DNA of 64,000 nucleotides from CBDCTM01 sp965222005. Its GTDB lineage: Bacteria > Bacteroidota > Bacteroidia > Chitinophagales > Saprospiraceae. Below the pieces are notes generated by a model that saw only the letters and a list, made by a program, of their open reading frames with translations, ran no database searches and was not told where the DNA came from. Of this stretch, positions 8,531-17,970 are shown piece by piece. Every line of letters starts with the position of its first letter. Position 1 is the first letter of the stretch. The stretch covers positions 5,208,001 through 5,272,000 of the forward strand of contig OZ244935.1 of the NCBI GenBank assembly GCA_965222005.1, written 5' to 3'. A program made the position numbers and the translations under genes.

Positions 8531-10231
8531 TCATTGAATCGTTTTATCTACCATCCTCAGCTCCCGAATCGCCTTCCCATCCACCCAATGGGCTACCGGC
8601 ACCTCCAGTATGCTGGCAATCGTAGGAGCAATATCAATCGTCCCGATCTGCCGGGAAATACGTGCAGCCTGTATGCCCTTGCCAAAAAACAGGACCGGCA
8701 CATGATTGTCATAACCATAAGCAGTACCATGATTGGTACCATTTTGCCAGGCATCCACCAGCGCATTGGGAATATTAAGTAGCCGAATCTCATGGCCACG
8801 CTGCGGGTATTCCGAGCGCCGGAATCGGTCGATAAACGTTTTATTGACATCGGATTGCAGCTCTTCCAGCGTATAGGTCTCCACTACAAAATCCAGCTCC
8901 TTCAGCTTTTCGGCAAAGGCTTCACGCAGCTGCTCATCCTCAATGCCACGCACCCGGGGCTCGTTGTAGCGCAAGCTGATGCCTGAATAATCGCTTTTGT
9001 TAATAATCTTCCCTTTAATCCCATATTGCCGCTTGACCTCCGCTTCCACACTGTCCAGTGCTTCATCAAACTCCTGGCTCAACACCCGCCTGCCTTCTTT
9101 GCCCTGGCGTTGCAATTCCTCCGGCAAGGGCAACACCCCGTGATCGGAAGAGAGCAACAACAAATAATTTTCGTGGCCAAATTGCTCATCCAGATATTTC
9201 AAAAAATTGCCCAGATATTCATCCATCCAGAGGTAGTAATCCTGTACCTCGTGGCTCATCGGGCCAAAGTGATGGCCTATATAATCGGCCGCCGAGCAGC
9301 CCAAAAACAAGATGTCGGGATGCTCGTCGCGGCCCAGCTTTTCCTTCCCGATGAGGTGCTTGCCCATTTCGAGTACCAGGCCGTCTCCGAAGGGCGTATT
9401 GAACAGCATGCTGCCATTCTTTTTGGTGGGGCCAAAGTTGCCATCGGGCGGGAGCATACTCTTCCGGGTATGGGGAAATCGGGGTGGAAAGAGGCGTGTT
9501 TCCCACTCAAAGTTGTCAGGCCGACTGCGGTTGTAGGCTGCGTCATCGAGCTTTTTATGCCACCCCAGCGCCAGCTCTTGTTCATAAATTTGTTCACCAG
9601 ATAGTTGCCGTATCCAGGCGGGAAACTCTTTATAGTAATAGTCGGAACTGACAAATCGGGTGGTCGTTTTATTAAACCAAAAAACGCCATCGGGATGTTG
9701 GCCGGCCATCAATATCGCAGAGCGATCCTTGAGGGCGATGCCATACACTTTGGAGGCCGGATCGGCCGATTTAAACCAGTCGCCCAGGCCAGGCCGCATC
9801 AGCCGGAAGGGAGAAGCCCCAATCAATGGCTCGTCGGTCTCAATTCCCATCAGCCGGGTGTTTTTGTCTTCCACACAATATTCCATCGTTTTTGAATCCC
9901 GCAGGTAGATGTTGTTGCCAACGATACCGTGTTTGGAGGGATGGCAGCCCGTGCCGAGTGTAGCGTGGCCCGGAGCGGTAGCCGTATTGGCATGCAAATG
10001 TTGGGCATTGGTAAAGACAGCTCCTTCGTCGAGCAGCCTCCGGAAGCCGCCGGTAAACAGATCGCCAAAGCGCTCCAGATAGTCGTAGCGCATCTGGTCG
10101 ATCGATATAAAAACGACAAGTTGTGGATGTGTGGGTTGGACGGCAGGTGTTTTTTTGAACAACCCGCAGGCGCTCATAAATAATGTAGTTAGCAATACGG
10201 ATAGAGTGGTCAGTTTGTAACGCAAGGTCAT
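8531..10231 (-). CDS. PafA-like alkaline phosphatase family lipoprotein
   Basis: 566 residues with a lipoprotein signal (LLTTLFMSAC, Cys22), so it is probably anchored in the outer membrane or faces the periplasm. Alkaline phosphatase superfamily motifs: FISIDQMRYD (Asp45, metal), NTATAPGHATL (Thr85 in the nucleophile position, as in PafA), SAADYIGHHFGP (Asp and His, metal), SSDHG (Asp and His) and NHGTAYGYDNHVPV (His). The Thr nucleophile followed by xPGHA is typical of PafA, the calcium-stimulated phosphatase of Flavobacteria, which liberates phosphate from organic esters. All metal ligands appear present. It is a single gene with a 48-base gap to the operon upstream. Confidence 0.85.
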   Translation of the reverse strand: MTLRYKLTTLSVLLTTLFMSACGLFKKTPAVQPTHPQLVVFISIDQMRYDYLERFGDLFTGGFRRLLDEGAVFTNAQHLHANTATAPGHATLGTGCHPSKHGIVGNNIYLRDSKTMEYCVEDKNTRLMGIETDEPLIGASPFRLMRPGLGDWFKSADPASKVYGIALKDRSAILMAGQHPDGVFWFNKTTTRFVSSDYYYKEFPAWIRQLSGEQIYEQELALGWHKKLDDAAYNRSRPDNFEWETRLFPPRFPHTRKSMLPPDGNFGPTKKNGSMLFNTPFGDGLVLEMGKHLIGKEKLGRDEHPDILFLGCSAADYIGHHFGPMSHEVQDYYLWMDEYLGNFLKYLDEQFGHENYLLLLSSDHGVLPLPEELQRQGKEGRRVLSQEFDEALDSVEAEVKRQYGIKGKIINKSDYSGISLRYNEPRVRGIEDEQLREAFAEKLKELDFVVETYTLEELQSDVNKTFIDRFRRSEYPQRGHEIRLLNIPNALVDAWQNGTNHGTAYGYDNHVPVLFFGKGIQAARISRQIGTIDIAPTIASILEVPVAHWVDGKAIRELRMVDKTIQ

Positions 10232-10279
10232 GCAGTTTTGGCAGCAATGATTAAAAAAATCAGGTTAGGGTTATGTCGA

Positions 10280-10648
10280 TCATTTAAATACTAAAGCCCA
10301 TTGGATGATCATAAACAGCGTGAGCAGGGCAAATATGATCCAGGTCCATCCAGCTATAGCTCCTCCAAAAGAAGAGGCCAGTAAAATCCCAATGAGCCAT
10401 AGTGTCCAGGCAGCTGTTGTCAAAATTGCAAAAATGGTCAGTACTGGTGCACCTTCCCCGCTTTTCTTCTTCCATTTTTCTATTCGTTTTTTCCACTTTT
10501 TCAGCTTCCTCGGTTTGCTTTGATTGGCCCGCTTTGCCGCTTGAGCTTTGTTGGTCTTAATTGCCTCTGTAGCTACCGATTTGCTCGATGGCAGAAGCAA
10601 AGAAGTGGTAAGTAGAAAGAGGGCAAGTAATCGGGCTGCTTGTATCAC
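10280..10648 (-). CDS. Small membrane protein coupled to the C1 peptidase
   Basis: 122 residues. The N-terminal hydrophobic segment LLALFLLTTSLLLPSS may be a signal peptide or helix. It is followed by a strongly basic stretch (KRANQSKPRKLKKWKKRIEK) and two C-terminal transmembrane helices (APVLTIFAILTTAAWTLWLIG and WTWIIFALLTLFMIIQWALV). The start is GTG 10648, overlapping the peptidase stop as GTGA, which suggests translational coupling. Similar small membrane proteins with a Lys-rich segment and paired helices are common in Bacteroidota without assigned function. A role with the secreted peptidase is inference from the overlap only. Confidence 0.65.
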   Translation of the reverse strand: MIQAARLLALFLLTTSLLLPSSKSVATEAIKTNKAQAAKRANQSKPRKLKKWKKRIEKWKKKSGEGAPVLTIFAILTTAAWTLWLIGILLASSFGGAIAGWTWIIFALLTLFMIIQWALVFK

Positions 10649-11775
10649 AGATTCAGCTTTTTGGCAATTTTTTTCGGAATGGCATCCTTATGCACCATTA
10701 CAGCTACTGTTTTTAGGCGAAAATAAGGCTCCGACATATACAGATAGCCTTTGTAAGGACTAATCTCTCCCCAGCTGTTTTTGGTCAGATAATAGCGTGT
10801 ACCCTTTTGGTCTTTGGCAATACCGGTAAAGTGCATGAGGTGATCATCAGTAGTCGAAAAATTTTCAAAGGTCTTTTGCCGCAACGCCTGATCGACCGCC
10901 AGCTCGGTACCGGGCTCTTCAAAAAGATCTTCCCGCTTTACATCTTCCGGGAGAACGGCTATCCCTTTGCGGGCTGAAAATCCCTTTTCACTTACATCAC
11001 CGTCCCAGGCTACCGAATAGCCTTGCAGCAAGGCATTGTCCACAATTGCCTGAAGCTCATCGACCGGCACATTGTAATACGCTCCGTTGGAGTAGTTGTC
11101 GGGAATTTCGAGGATAAAGGATTCATAAAAAGGATGATGGGTATAGGAAGTAATATTGACATACTGGCCGGGATCGAGGGACATATCGCTGGCAAAGCTT
11201 TCCGGCGTAAATTGGCGGCCATCGTAGGTGAAATTGGCAGGCTCCGGGCCGAGGTACACATCTAGTACCGCCTCAAAGGCATTTTGCCATTTATCGCTGG
11301 GCCGCTTCTGCTTGAGCACACCATCGAGTATGCCTTTCAGCACCGCCTCCATCTCACTGTGGTCGTGCTTTTTCTGGTCTCCCAACATGCCGCTATATAC
11401 CACTTCCGGCACCATGCCGTGCTTGCGCGAGGCAGCGATCAGATCGTGCGACAGGCTGCCCTGGCTAAAATTGGCTTTGCCCTGGCGGAGGATGTAGTTG
11501 CGGGCTTTGTCGCGATAAATATTGCGTACCACGTACATCTCCGATACGTTGTGGCGCCCCTTACCCGCCCGTATCATTTCGGATTCCAAAAAACTGGCAG
11601 TGGCAAAGCTCCAGCAGGTGCCGGTGCGGTCCTGGCTTTTTACGTCGGTGCATTCGATTTGTTTTTGGAGCGTAAATTGGTAATTATTCGGCTTTTCCAG
11701 TTCCACCTGAGCGAAAATGGACGGGCTGCTAAAGCCAGTTATAAACAGTAATAAAATAGGGATCAGACGCTTCAT
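10645..11775 (-). CDS. Secreted papain-like (C1B, bleomycin-hydrolase type) cysteine peptidase
   Basis: 376 residues with a signal peptide (about 1-22, ending in IFAQ). C1 peptidase signatures: VKSQDRTGTCWSFATASFLE (oxyanion Gln and catalytic Cys), DDHLMHFTGIA (catalytic His) and YYLTKNSWGEIS (catalytic Asn and the NSWG motif). The insertion between Cys and His (SEMYVVRNIYRDKARNY, then GSLSHDLIAASRKHGMVP) is that of the C1B/aminopeptidase C branch rather than papain. It is exported, unlike classical cytoplasmic PepC. It is the first gene of a two-gene operon with the small membrane protein. No separate propeptide is evident. Confidence 0.9.
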   Translation of the reverse strand: MKRLIPILLLFITGFSSPSIFAQVELEKPNNYQFTLQKQIECTDVKSQDRTGTCWSFATASFLESEMIRAGKGRHNVSEMYVVRNIYRDKARNYILRQGKANFSQGSLSHDLIAASRKHGMVPEVVYSGMLGDQKKHDHSEMEAVLKGILDGVLKQKRPSDKWQNAFEAVLDVYLGPEPANFTYDGRQFTPESFASDMSLDPGQYVNITSYTHHPFYESFILEIPDNYSNGAYYNVPVDELQAIVDNALLQGYSVAWDGDVSEKGFSARKGIAVLPEDVKREDLFEEPGTELAVDQALRQKTFENFSTTDDHLMHFTGIAKDQKGTRYYLTKNSWGEISPYKGYLYMSEPYFRLKTVAVMVHKDAIPKKIAKKLNL

Positions 11776-11843
11776 TATCCAAAGAAATTTTGATGAATGG
11801 CTAAGTTAGGAAATCTGGGCCAGTTTTCCTATAAGGTGTTAAT

Positions 11844-11970
11844 CGGTGCTCGGTTTCCGGTGTCCGGTGTCCGGTGTCCGGTTTGCCTATAACGTAATTG
11901 CGGCAACCAGACAACCGAGTACCGGCAACCGAAAAACCGAAAAACCGAAAAACCGAAACCAATTTTTGCC
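11844..11970. repeat. Inverted CCGG-word repeat, small relative of the 17971-18475 array
   Basis: The left arm (11844-11887) contains one TTTCCGG followed by three TGTCCGG units. The right arm (11912-11970) contains CAACCGAGTACCGG followed by three CCGAAAAA units. Both arms are built of 7-8 nt words led by CCG, facing each other around a 24-nt core. The phrases GGTGCTCGG and CGAGTACCGG also occur in the flank of the big array at 18427-18475. It lies between a divergent peptidase gene and a T9SS cargo gene. Confidence 0.7.
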
Positions 11971-12050
11971 GCCCAGCCTACATTTCATACAGCTTGCAAC
12001 ACTTGTATTACGAAATAAAGTTATATTGCAATAACAAAACCTCCCAAGTC

Positions 12051-13442
12051 ATGATGCGTCTTTCTTTCTACACGCTGATCTATTTCTTTAGCCTGCTCTA
12101 TTGTATGAACATAGTACCTCTTGCTGCCCAACCCATCCCCAATGGAAGTTTTGAGGAGTGGACAGAAGTTATGATAGATAGTGTGCATAGTTTGGAGATG
12201 CCGTTGCCGTGGGGGACGAGCTATAGTTTTTATCAAGATTCTTTATATACAGACTTTAGAAAGACCGATGATGCTTTTCGTGGAGAATATGCCTTACAAT
12301 TAAGCTCAGCTATTCCAGGCCCTGAAGGACTCCAAACTTCTGTATCCAGTATTTTTGTTGACTCTTCTGATCTCTTACAAAAACCGATAGCATTAAATGC
12401 CTGGGTAAAATGCAATCGTATGGTAGATAATGTTTTTTTAGGTAGATGTGAAGTAAAAATAAATTATTGTGATTATAAATCGGATGGCAGATGCCATACT
12501 CAACTTGACTTTTCCTTTTGGGAAGCCACTACCAATATTGATAAATATCAATTGATTCATATCCCTCTTTTAGATACCCACTATGATACTTTATGGATTA
12601 GGTTAATCGGGGGATCATATGCTGGCCCATTAGACTCCAGAGGTAACTCGATATTTACCATTGATGCGCTTTCATTTGACTATGCCCCTGTAAGTATTCA
12701 AGAACAGCTCGAACAAAGTGTGCATATTTACCCCAACCCCTTTGAAAATCAAATTAGCAAGGATTTTCTGCTGAATTTGTTGGTTTCCGAAGCGATAGAC
12801 AGCAATGATATTACCACGGCCACCAATTTGTTGTTGGAAGACAGCACCCTCCAGGCCGATAAAAAATTGTTGGGCCTCAAATTCAAAACGGCTGATTTTG
12901 CAGGGGCCCAGGCTTTGGTGAATAGTTTTCCATCTGTTACGCAGGATGAAATCTGGTATCGGGATATTCAAAACATCAATATCATCCGACTTCAGCAGGA
13001 TACCTTTGTACTTGACAGTTTGCAGGAAGCGGTACTGTATGAAATTGCCCAAAGCGATTCGTACAACAGGGCTTATGCTCGTTCATTGCTGGCCCTTTTG
13101 AAAGGAGAACGTATCGAAGACGATGATTCATCAGGTGTGGGAGGAGGGCAAAATGCAATACAGCAGTCAGAAGGCTCCCTTCCGCTGATAGAGCATAAGG
13201 TGAATATCATGCCCAATCCTGCCAAAGACGAAATCTATATTGTATGGCAGGAAAACCCGGCAGAAGACCAACAATTGTGTATTTTTGACCGAAACGGCAA
13301 AATCATGCAAAGTCTGCGCCTGCCGGCAGGCACCTCACAACTACGTCTGAATATCGCTGATTTGCCCAACGGCCTCTACTATTTGCATATCGGAGGAGAT
13401 AGCCGTAGCCGACTCATCCGAAAATTTGTAGTATTCAAATAA
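12051..13442 (+). CDS. Chimeric T9SS cargo protein with an internal broken and a terminal intact sorting domain
   Basis: 463 residues from ATG 12051 (signal peptide to about residue 26, ending in PLAAQ). Residues about 27-215 resemble a secreted carbohydrate-binding-like module (PIPNGSFEEWTE; IFTIDALSFDY). Then QLEQSVHIYPNPFENQIS begins a T9SS sorting domain, which breaks off and runs in frame into an all-helical segment (KDFLLNLLVSEAIDSNDITT to YNRAYARSLLALLKGE), the kind found near the end of other Saprospiria cargo. A second, complete sorting domain follows (VNIMPNPAKDEIYIVW; FDRNGKIMQSLRLP; LPNGLYYLHIGG; IRKFVVFK). I infer an in-frame fusion of two cargo genes. A longer ORF from 11898 reads into the repeat and is rejected. 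TATATTG at 12022-12028 with TTG at 12003 is a weak promoter. Confidence 0.75.
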   Translation: MMRLSFYTLIYFFSLLYCMNIVPLAAQPIPNGSFEEWTEVMIDSVHSLEMPLPWGTSYSFYQDSLYTDFRKTDDAFRGEYALQLSSAIPGPEGLQTSVSSIFVDSSDLLQKPIALNAWVKCNRMVDNVFLGRCEVKINYCDYKSDGRCHTQLDFSFWEATTNIDKYQLIHIPLLDTHYDTLWIRLIGGSYAGPLDSRGNSIFTIDALSFDYAPVSIQEQLEQSVHIYPNPFENQISKDFLLNLLVSEAIDSNDITTATNLLLEDSTLQADKKLLGLKFKTADFAGAQALVNSFPSVTQDEIWYRDIQNINIIRLQQDTFVLDSLQEAVLYEIAQSDSYNRAYARSLLALLKGERIEDDDSSGVGGGQNAIQQSEGSLPLIEHKVNIMPNPAKDEIYIVWQENPAEDQQLCIFDRNGKIMQSLRLPAGTSQLRLNIADLPNGLYYLHIGGDSRSRLIRKFVVFK

Positions 13443-13448
13443 ACACAG

Positions 13449-14978
13449 ATGCAAAATAAACCACTTCTTTATCTACTTGCTTTTACGCTGGCCTGGCTGG
13501 CTGTTCCGGTCATTTTATCTGCTCAAAACACCTTTGCTACCAGCATTGATGTCAACCGCGATGCCGACAATGGACATGAGGTGATTGTACTGGAGGATGG
13601 ATATTTGATACTCGGCTTGTTGCGATGTGTCGATAATTTGGTAAACTGCTCGGGTATTGTAAAGACGGATTTTGATGGCAATGTGATTTGGGAGAAGGAA
13701 TTTGAAATTTATCCTAATCATTTGTGGTTTGGCCGCCAGACGCTTGAAGTGGTGAAAGATAAAATTATGGTAGCCGGGTTTACCGGAGAGGGTACAGGCC
13801 GTGAGCTTTTTTTAAAGCAATTGGATTTTAGTGGTAATGAATTGTGGACCCAGACTTATCCTGATACAGTAAGTAAAGGAACAGAGGTATTAATCAAAAC
13901 CCGGGATGGTGGTTTTTTACTTAGTGGTTATCGTTGGAATAATGCGGCCATGACGATGAGCCATACTTTTGTAATGAAGCTCAACGGACAGGGTAAACTG
14001 CTATGGGAGCGTCACTACCAATACGGCTATTTTTACCCTACCCCTTATCAAATGATCGAGCTGGAGGATGGTCGTATTGCTATTGCTTTTACGCATGCCA
14101 TCAGCCAGATGAGCCTGCCACATGTAGGCGCGGGACTACTTGTGCTCGATCCGGAAGGCGAGCTGGAGTGGGTCAGAACCTTTGAGCCCTCCCGCCATGC
14201 CATCAGCCTTCCCTGGGTTACGGCGCTGCATAATCAAACACTGGCCTTCTCATTCAACAAAAATTTTGTGTATGATCCTAACTATCCGCACTACCTCACC
14301 CGTGAGCCACCGGTGGTGTATGGTCTCGATATGGAGGGCAATTTTATATGGGAAACCATCCTCGAAAGCCGTACTTACAAGGCTTTGAGCAACATCATCA
14401 CAGCCCGAAACGGCGACATTGTAGGAGTGGGGCTGGATCGCAAGTTTGGCGATTACGACGGCACTGGCGGCTGGATATTCCGTATGACTGAAACGGGTGA
14501 TACGCTCTGGCAGCACAGCTTCCCCTATTACGACTCACCGATCGAGCAGGCCGAATTTCACAGCCTGGCCCAAACGCCCGATGGTGGTTTCATCATCTCT
14601 GGCCTGGTGCAAGATACTTTCCTCGATCACGATCCTACTTATAACAACCCCAACATCTGGCTGGTCAAACTGGACAGCACGGGCTGCTTGGTGGATTGCG
14701 AAAACCCTGTGACGCTTATCAAATGGCCGGAGCCGGAGGTAGCTGCGCTACGGCTTTTTCCCAACCCGGCCAACGACTATATTGAGCTCAGTTTGCTCCG
14801 GCCACCTCAGGGAAAAGCTATGGTGCAATTGTACGACCTAAGCGGTCGGCAAATTTTATCGGCCGATATACCATCAACTACTATTCGCTTGGAGCTTCAA
14901 GGCATTCCGAAAGGCGTATATGTGGTGAAAGTGGTTACAAGTGCCGGAGATTATCGGGCGAAGTTCATCAAACAGTAA
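13449..14978 (+). CDS. Secreted beta-propeller-like T9SS cargo protein
   Basis: 509 residues with a signal peptide (1-25, ending in LSAQ). The body consists of repeated blades of the form DGGFLLSGY, MKLNGQGKLLWERHY, VLDPEGELEWVRTF, GLDMEGNFIWETIL and VKLDSTG, a common secreted propeller in Bacteroidota (about seven blades by eye). The C-terminus is a T9SS type A sorting domain: AALRLFPNPANDYIELSL, QLYDLSGRQILS, IPKGVYVVKVV, KFIKQ. It begins six bases after the preceding gene, so the two form an operon of surface proteins. Ligand or function is unknown. Confidence 0.8.
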   Translation: MQNKPLLYLLAFTLAWLAVPVILSAQNTFATSIDVNRDADNGHEVIVLEDGYLILGLLRCVDNLVNCSGIVKTDFDGNVIWEKEFEIYPNHLWFGRQTLEVVKDKIMVAGFTGEGTGRELFLKQLDFSGNELWTQTYPDTVSKGTEVLIKTRDGGFLLSGYRWNNAAMTMSHTFVMKLNGQGKLLWERHYQYGYFYPTPYQMIELEDGRIAIAFTHAISQMSLPHVGAGLLVLDPEGELEWVRTFEPSRHAISLPWVTALHNQTLAFSFNKNFVYDPNYPHYLTREPPVVYGLDMEGNFIWETILESRTYKALSNIITARNGDIVGVGLDRKFGDYDGTGGWIFRMTETGDTLWQHSFPYYDSPIEQAEFHSLAQTPDGGFIISGLVQDTFLDHDPTYNNPNIWLVKLDSTGCLVDCENPVTLIKWPEPEVAALRLFPNPANDYIELSLLRPPQGKAMVQLYDLSGRQILSADIPSTTIRLELQGIPKGVYVVKVVTSAGDYRAKFIKQ

Positions 14979-15366
14979 AGCGCTTGTAAGTATATTTCAT
15001 GAAATATTGGTGCAAATCCTACCTGGCGGCAAAGACAGGGGTCATTGGCGAAACGATGAATTTACTCCCTACTCTTTACCAAAAAAAGATTCGGTGCTTT
15101 TGGCAGGGTGGGTCCCACCCATCCGCCTTGCCGCTCCCGGCTATTCGCCAGGACAATATCTTATCTACATACCAACAGCTTCCCTGCAGCAGCCGCCTTT
15201 TATGGTGGTAGGGTATATGTTAAAAGCGTTTATCAGAAAGAATCCTTCAAGGTTAAACGACTTTGCAAATATAGTGTTTTTAATATAAAAAAACAAATTG
15301 TTCCCAGGTTTTTATTTTTCAACTTTTGACGTTGCGTTGCTTGGCAAGCACGAAGTACCAACCCAT
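14979..15366. other. 388-bp intergenic region, no gene seen
   Basis: It lies between two converging genes. The one notable feature is a GC-rich palindrome at 15106-15120 (GGGTGGG, T, CCCACCC). ORFs crossing it show no protein-like composition. Confidence 0.4.
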
Positions 15367-17958
15367 CTACACAATCCTCCCCTTTTTCAAATACACCTTA
15401 TCCAGCACATTGAGGTACAGGTTGCCCACTATAAAGCCGGCCAGCGCTAATGCGATACCAATGAGTACTTTACGGATAGTGCTTTCGTAGTCGATCACTT
15501 TGGCGATCAATCCGCCGAGGAAGGTAGCGATGAGGAAAGTTAGTACAGCCAGAAGCACCGTTTTGAGATTGATGCTGATGATGGGTTGATCAAAATCGAC
15601 GAATTTCCAAACCAGAAAAATGATCAGGCCACCCATCCCGATGGCAAAGCCGAGGCCGGCGATGAGCCACAACTTACTGAGCATGAATACTTTAAAAAAC
15701 AGTTTTTGCGAAGCTTTGAGCAAATGATTGAGCTCACGACTGCGCTCGGTACGGAGGGTGTGATCAGCAATTTTCATAAAATTCCAACTCACCGGAGGGA
15801 ACGCATTTTCAAAATATCGTTCGGTACTCCGTTCATGCTCCAGCGCAGTCATCTGGTAGCCGCTGTACATCAAAGCGAAGGCTTCGGCATCGTTGAAGGT
15901 ATCGAGGTCGGTGCGTACACCGGCCAGCAGGCGCTGCACATCTTTGCGGATGCCGTAGGTGGTCAGCTCGTCACCGCCGCTCTGGTAGTCCTGCAAGTCG
16001 TGGATTTCATGTGGGTCTTCACAATCGATCCAGTCCAGCGGCTCCTGAGTGAGATCTTTTTTGAGGTGTACAAAAAGCATATCCTTGATGAGGCCCGTTT
16101 CCTTTCTCGATTTAAGGTCGAGGTAAAGGCATTCGCGCACCCGCTCCATCAGGATGCTGTTGGTTCGGCCCAATACATTGACCATCCCTGAGTTGGCATT
16201 TTCCTGAGAGGTAAGCTGGCCGCTGGAGTCGCTCACGAATATGAGTTGGCATTCCTGCTCCAACAGGCCCACCACGCCCTGATTGTCATGCACACCACCA
16301 TCCACCAGCTGTAGTTTGACATCCTCCTCGTACAGATCATCGAGGATGAGCGGCTCAAACAGGCCCGGCACACAGGAACTGGCAGCTACGGCAAAGCCGA
16401 GATTCATATTTTTATACGCACCGGGGGCTTCGTAATAGTACATGCGGCGCAGGCGATACTTGGCATCCACCTCGTTGACGATGCTGCCGGGTGGTTCGCC
16501 CATCCAGCTGGCGGTAAATTGCCAGTTGTGGCCGGTGTTGAGAGAAGTAGCGTTGATGATGAGGTTGGGAATTTTGTTGCGCCGCCGCCAGTTGTCCGAT
16601 TTAAAGCTAAAGTGCTCTTCCCCCTTCGGCTTAATAAACAGCTCTTCCATTTTGATAGGCTTATCGGGCGCATCCTTGCCGTAGAGCACGGGGCGGTAGA
16701 GCAGCTCTTCGTACAGTTCGCCCAGCTTTTGGGTGCGGGTATAATTGGAAGAGAAGATCATTTTGATATTCGACAAGAAGTTGGTGATCACACGGATGCG
16801 TAGGTTGTTTTGAATGCCCGTCAGGAAGTTTTTTTCAATATTTTTGACTAGTTGCACATAATCATCGCGGCTAATCTCTTCATCCGATTTACTCTCCAGC
16901 AATTTCTTCACCTCCAGGTAATAATAGGCCCCCAGAATGGAACCTCCAGACACACAACTCAGCACTTCCACATGCCGCAGCACATCCATCTCGGCCAGGC
17001 GCGCCAGCACGCCGATGTGAAAAAGCGAAGCCCGAAAGCCACCCCCCGAAAGCGCCAGCCCCACCTTTCCTTTGAAGGCAGCTGCTACGGCAGCAGCATC
17101 GCCGAGGTAGGTATGCAATGCTTTCTCCGCCTCCGCCCGATCCCTTCGGGTAGAGCTGTTTTGAAGTGCTTCAGCAAATACCAACTGCATTTCGGCAATA
17201 CTGGCCAGCTGCTTGGCTGACGACTCGTACTGCCAATTGCCGGGCCCCATCAGCTCGGCAGCTTTTTGGAGCAGCGGTTCCGACTCCTTAAACTGCTGGA
17301 GGCCAAAATGCGCCTCGGCCAACGTGATGAGCAACCAAAAATTAGCACAGTTCTCTAAATCAACCGGAAGGTGTTCGATAATTTTTCGGCGAATTTGATC
17401 GGCTTCCTGCAAGCGCTCTTCGGCATGGGGGCTATCGGCATGCAAGCGCTGCGCTTCCTGAATTTCGTTGACGGCCATCAGGTCGAGCACATAGGCAGCG
17501 TTGATGGCATTGTAGCCTTCATCCCCTTTGCTGCCTGCCTTGAGCTGCCGGAGCCATTCTTCATAGCCGCGCCGGTAGTAATGGTAAGCAATGCGCAGAT
17601 TTTTGAGCTGATTATCGAATTTCCATTTAGTCTTGTGGATGCTACCCAGCATTCCCAGCGACTCAGAGTTGGTGGTGGCATTGATATCTTCCTCCTCACT
17701 CAGTATGTCGATGGCACGGTCAAATTTTATATCACTGGCCAGATCGAGGTCTTTGTAGGTGCAAAGCGCCTGCTGCTGGCAGCACCACAGATCATTGGGC
17801 CGTTCGCGGCGCAGCAGGGCCATGATGCGCCGGGCATAACCAAATTTAGAAGCGGCTTTGAGGTCTTTGAAAAGGTCGAGCATCTCATCGGGCGGGAGGT
17901 ATTGGCCGCGCAGCACATTGCGGGCAAGTTTGATGGGGGCGATATCTGTTCTGGCCAT
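15367..17958 (-). CDS. Patatin-like phospholipase with TPR-S/DUF4071-like N-terminus and C-terminal membrane helices
   Basis: 863 residues from ATG 17958. Residues about 10-290 are helical with NSESLGMLGSIHKTKWKFD and YYRRGYEEWLRQLK then YNAINAAYVLDLMA, the pattern of the DUF4071/MAP3K TRAFs-binding (TPR-S) module that is linked to effector domains in bacterial conflict systems. A patatin domain follows: VGLALSGGGFRASLFHIG (oxyanion loop), VLSCVSGGSILGAYY (nucleophile Ser340) and LVDGGVHDNQG (Asp553 of the dyad). The last 120 residues hold three hydrophobic helices. It would cleave membrane lipids when activated. It lies downstream of a ParA gene, separated by a 0.5-kb repeat. The same frame is open through the repeat to a GTG at 18456, but domain similarity begins at the ATG. 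Confidence 0.85.
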   Translation of the reverse strand: MARTDIAPIKLARNVLRGQYLPPDEMLDLFKDLKAASKFGYARRIMALLRRERPNDLWCCQQQALCTYKDLDLASDIKFDRAIDILSEEEDINATTNSESLGMLGSIHKTKWKFDNQLKNLRIAYHYYRRGYEEWLRQLKAGSKGDEGYNAINAAYVLDLMAVNEIQEAQRLHADSPHAEERLQEADQIRRKIIEHLPVDLENCANFWLLITLAEAHFGLQQFKESEPLLQKAAELMGPGNWQYESSAKQLASIAEMQLVFAEALQNSSTRRDRAEAEKALHTYLGDAAAVAAAFKGKVGLALSGGGFRASLFHIGVLARLAEMDVLRHVEVLSCVSGGSILGAYYYLEVKKLLESKSDEEISRDDYVQLVKNIEKNFLTGIQNNLRIRVITNFLSNIKMIFSSNYTRTQKLGELYEELLYRPVLYGKDAPDKPIKMEELFIKPKGEEHFSFKSDNWRRRNKIPNLIINATSLNTGHNWQFTASWMGEPPGSIVNEVDAKYRLRRMYYYEAPGAYKNMNLGFAVAASSCVPGLFEPLILDDLYEEDVKLQLVDGGVHDNQGVVGLLEQECQLIFVSDSSGQLTSQENANSGMVNVLGRTNSILMERVRECLYLDLKSRKETGLIKDMLFVHLKKDLTQEPLDWIDCEDPHEIHDLQDYQSGGDELTTYGIRKDVQRLLAGVRTDLDTFNDAEAFALMYSGYQMTALEHERSTERYFENAFPPVSWNFMKIADHTLRTERSRELNHLLKASQKLFFKVFMLSKLWLIAGLGFAIGMGGLIIFLVWKFVDFDQPIISINLKTVLLAVLTFLIATFLGGLIAKVIDYESTIRKVLIGIALALAGFIVGNLYLNVLDKVYLKKGRIV

Positions 17959-17970
17959 TGGCAGGTTTTT

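Noticed and set aside
9026..9604. 192-codon plus-strand ORF
   Set aside because: Antisense to the phosphatase gene, which carries all metal-site motifs.
14979..15366. 115-codon ORF at 14941-15288
   Set aside because: It begins inside the T9SS gene and shows no domain or signal.
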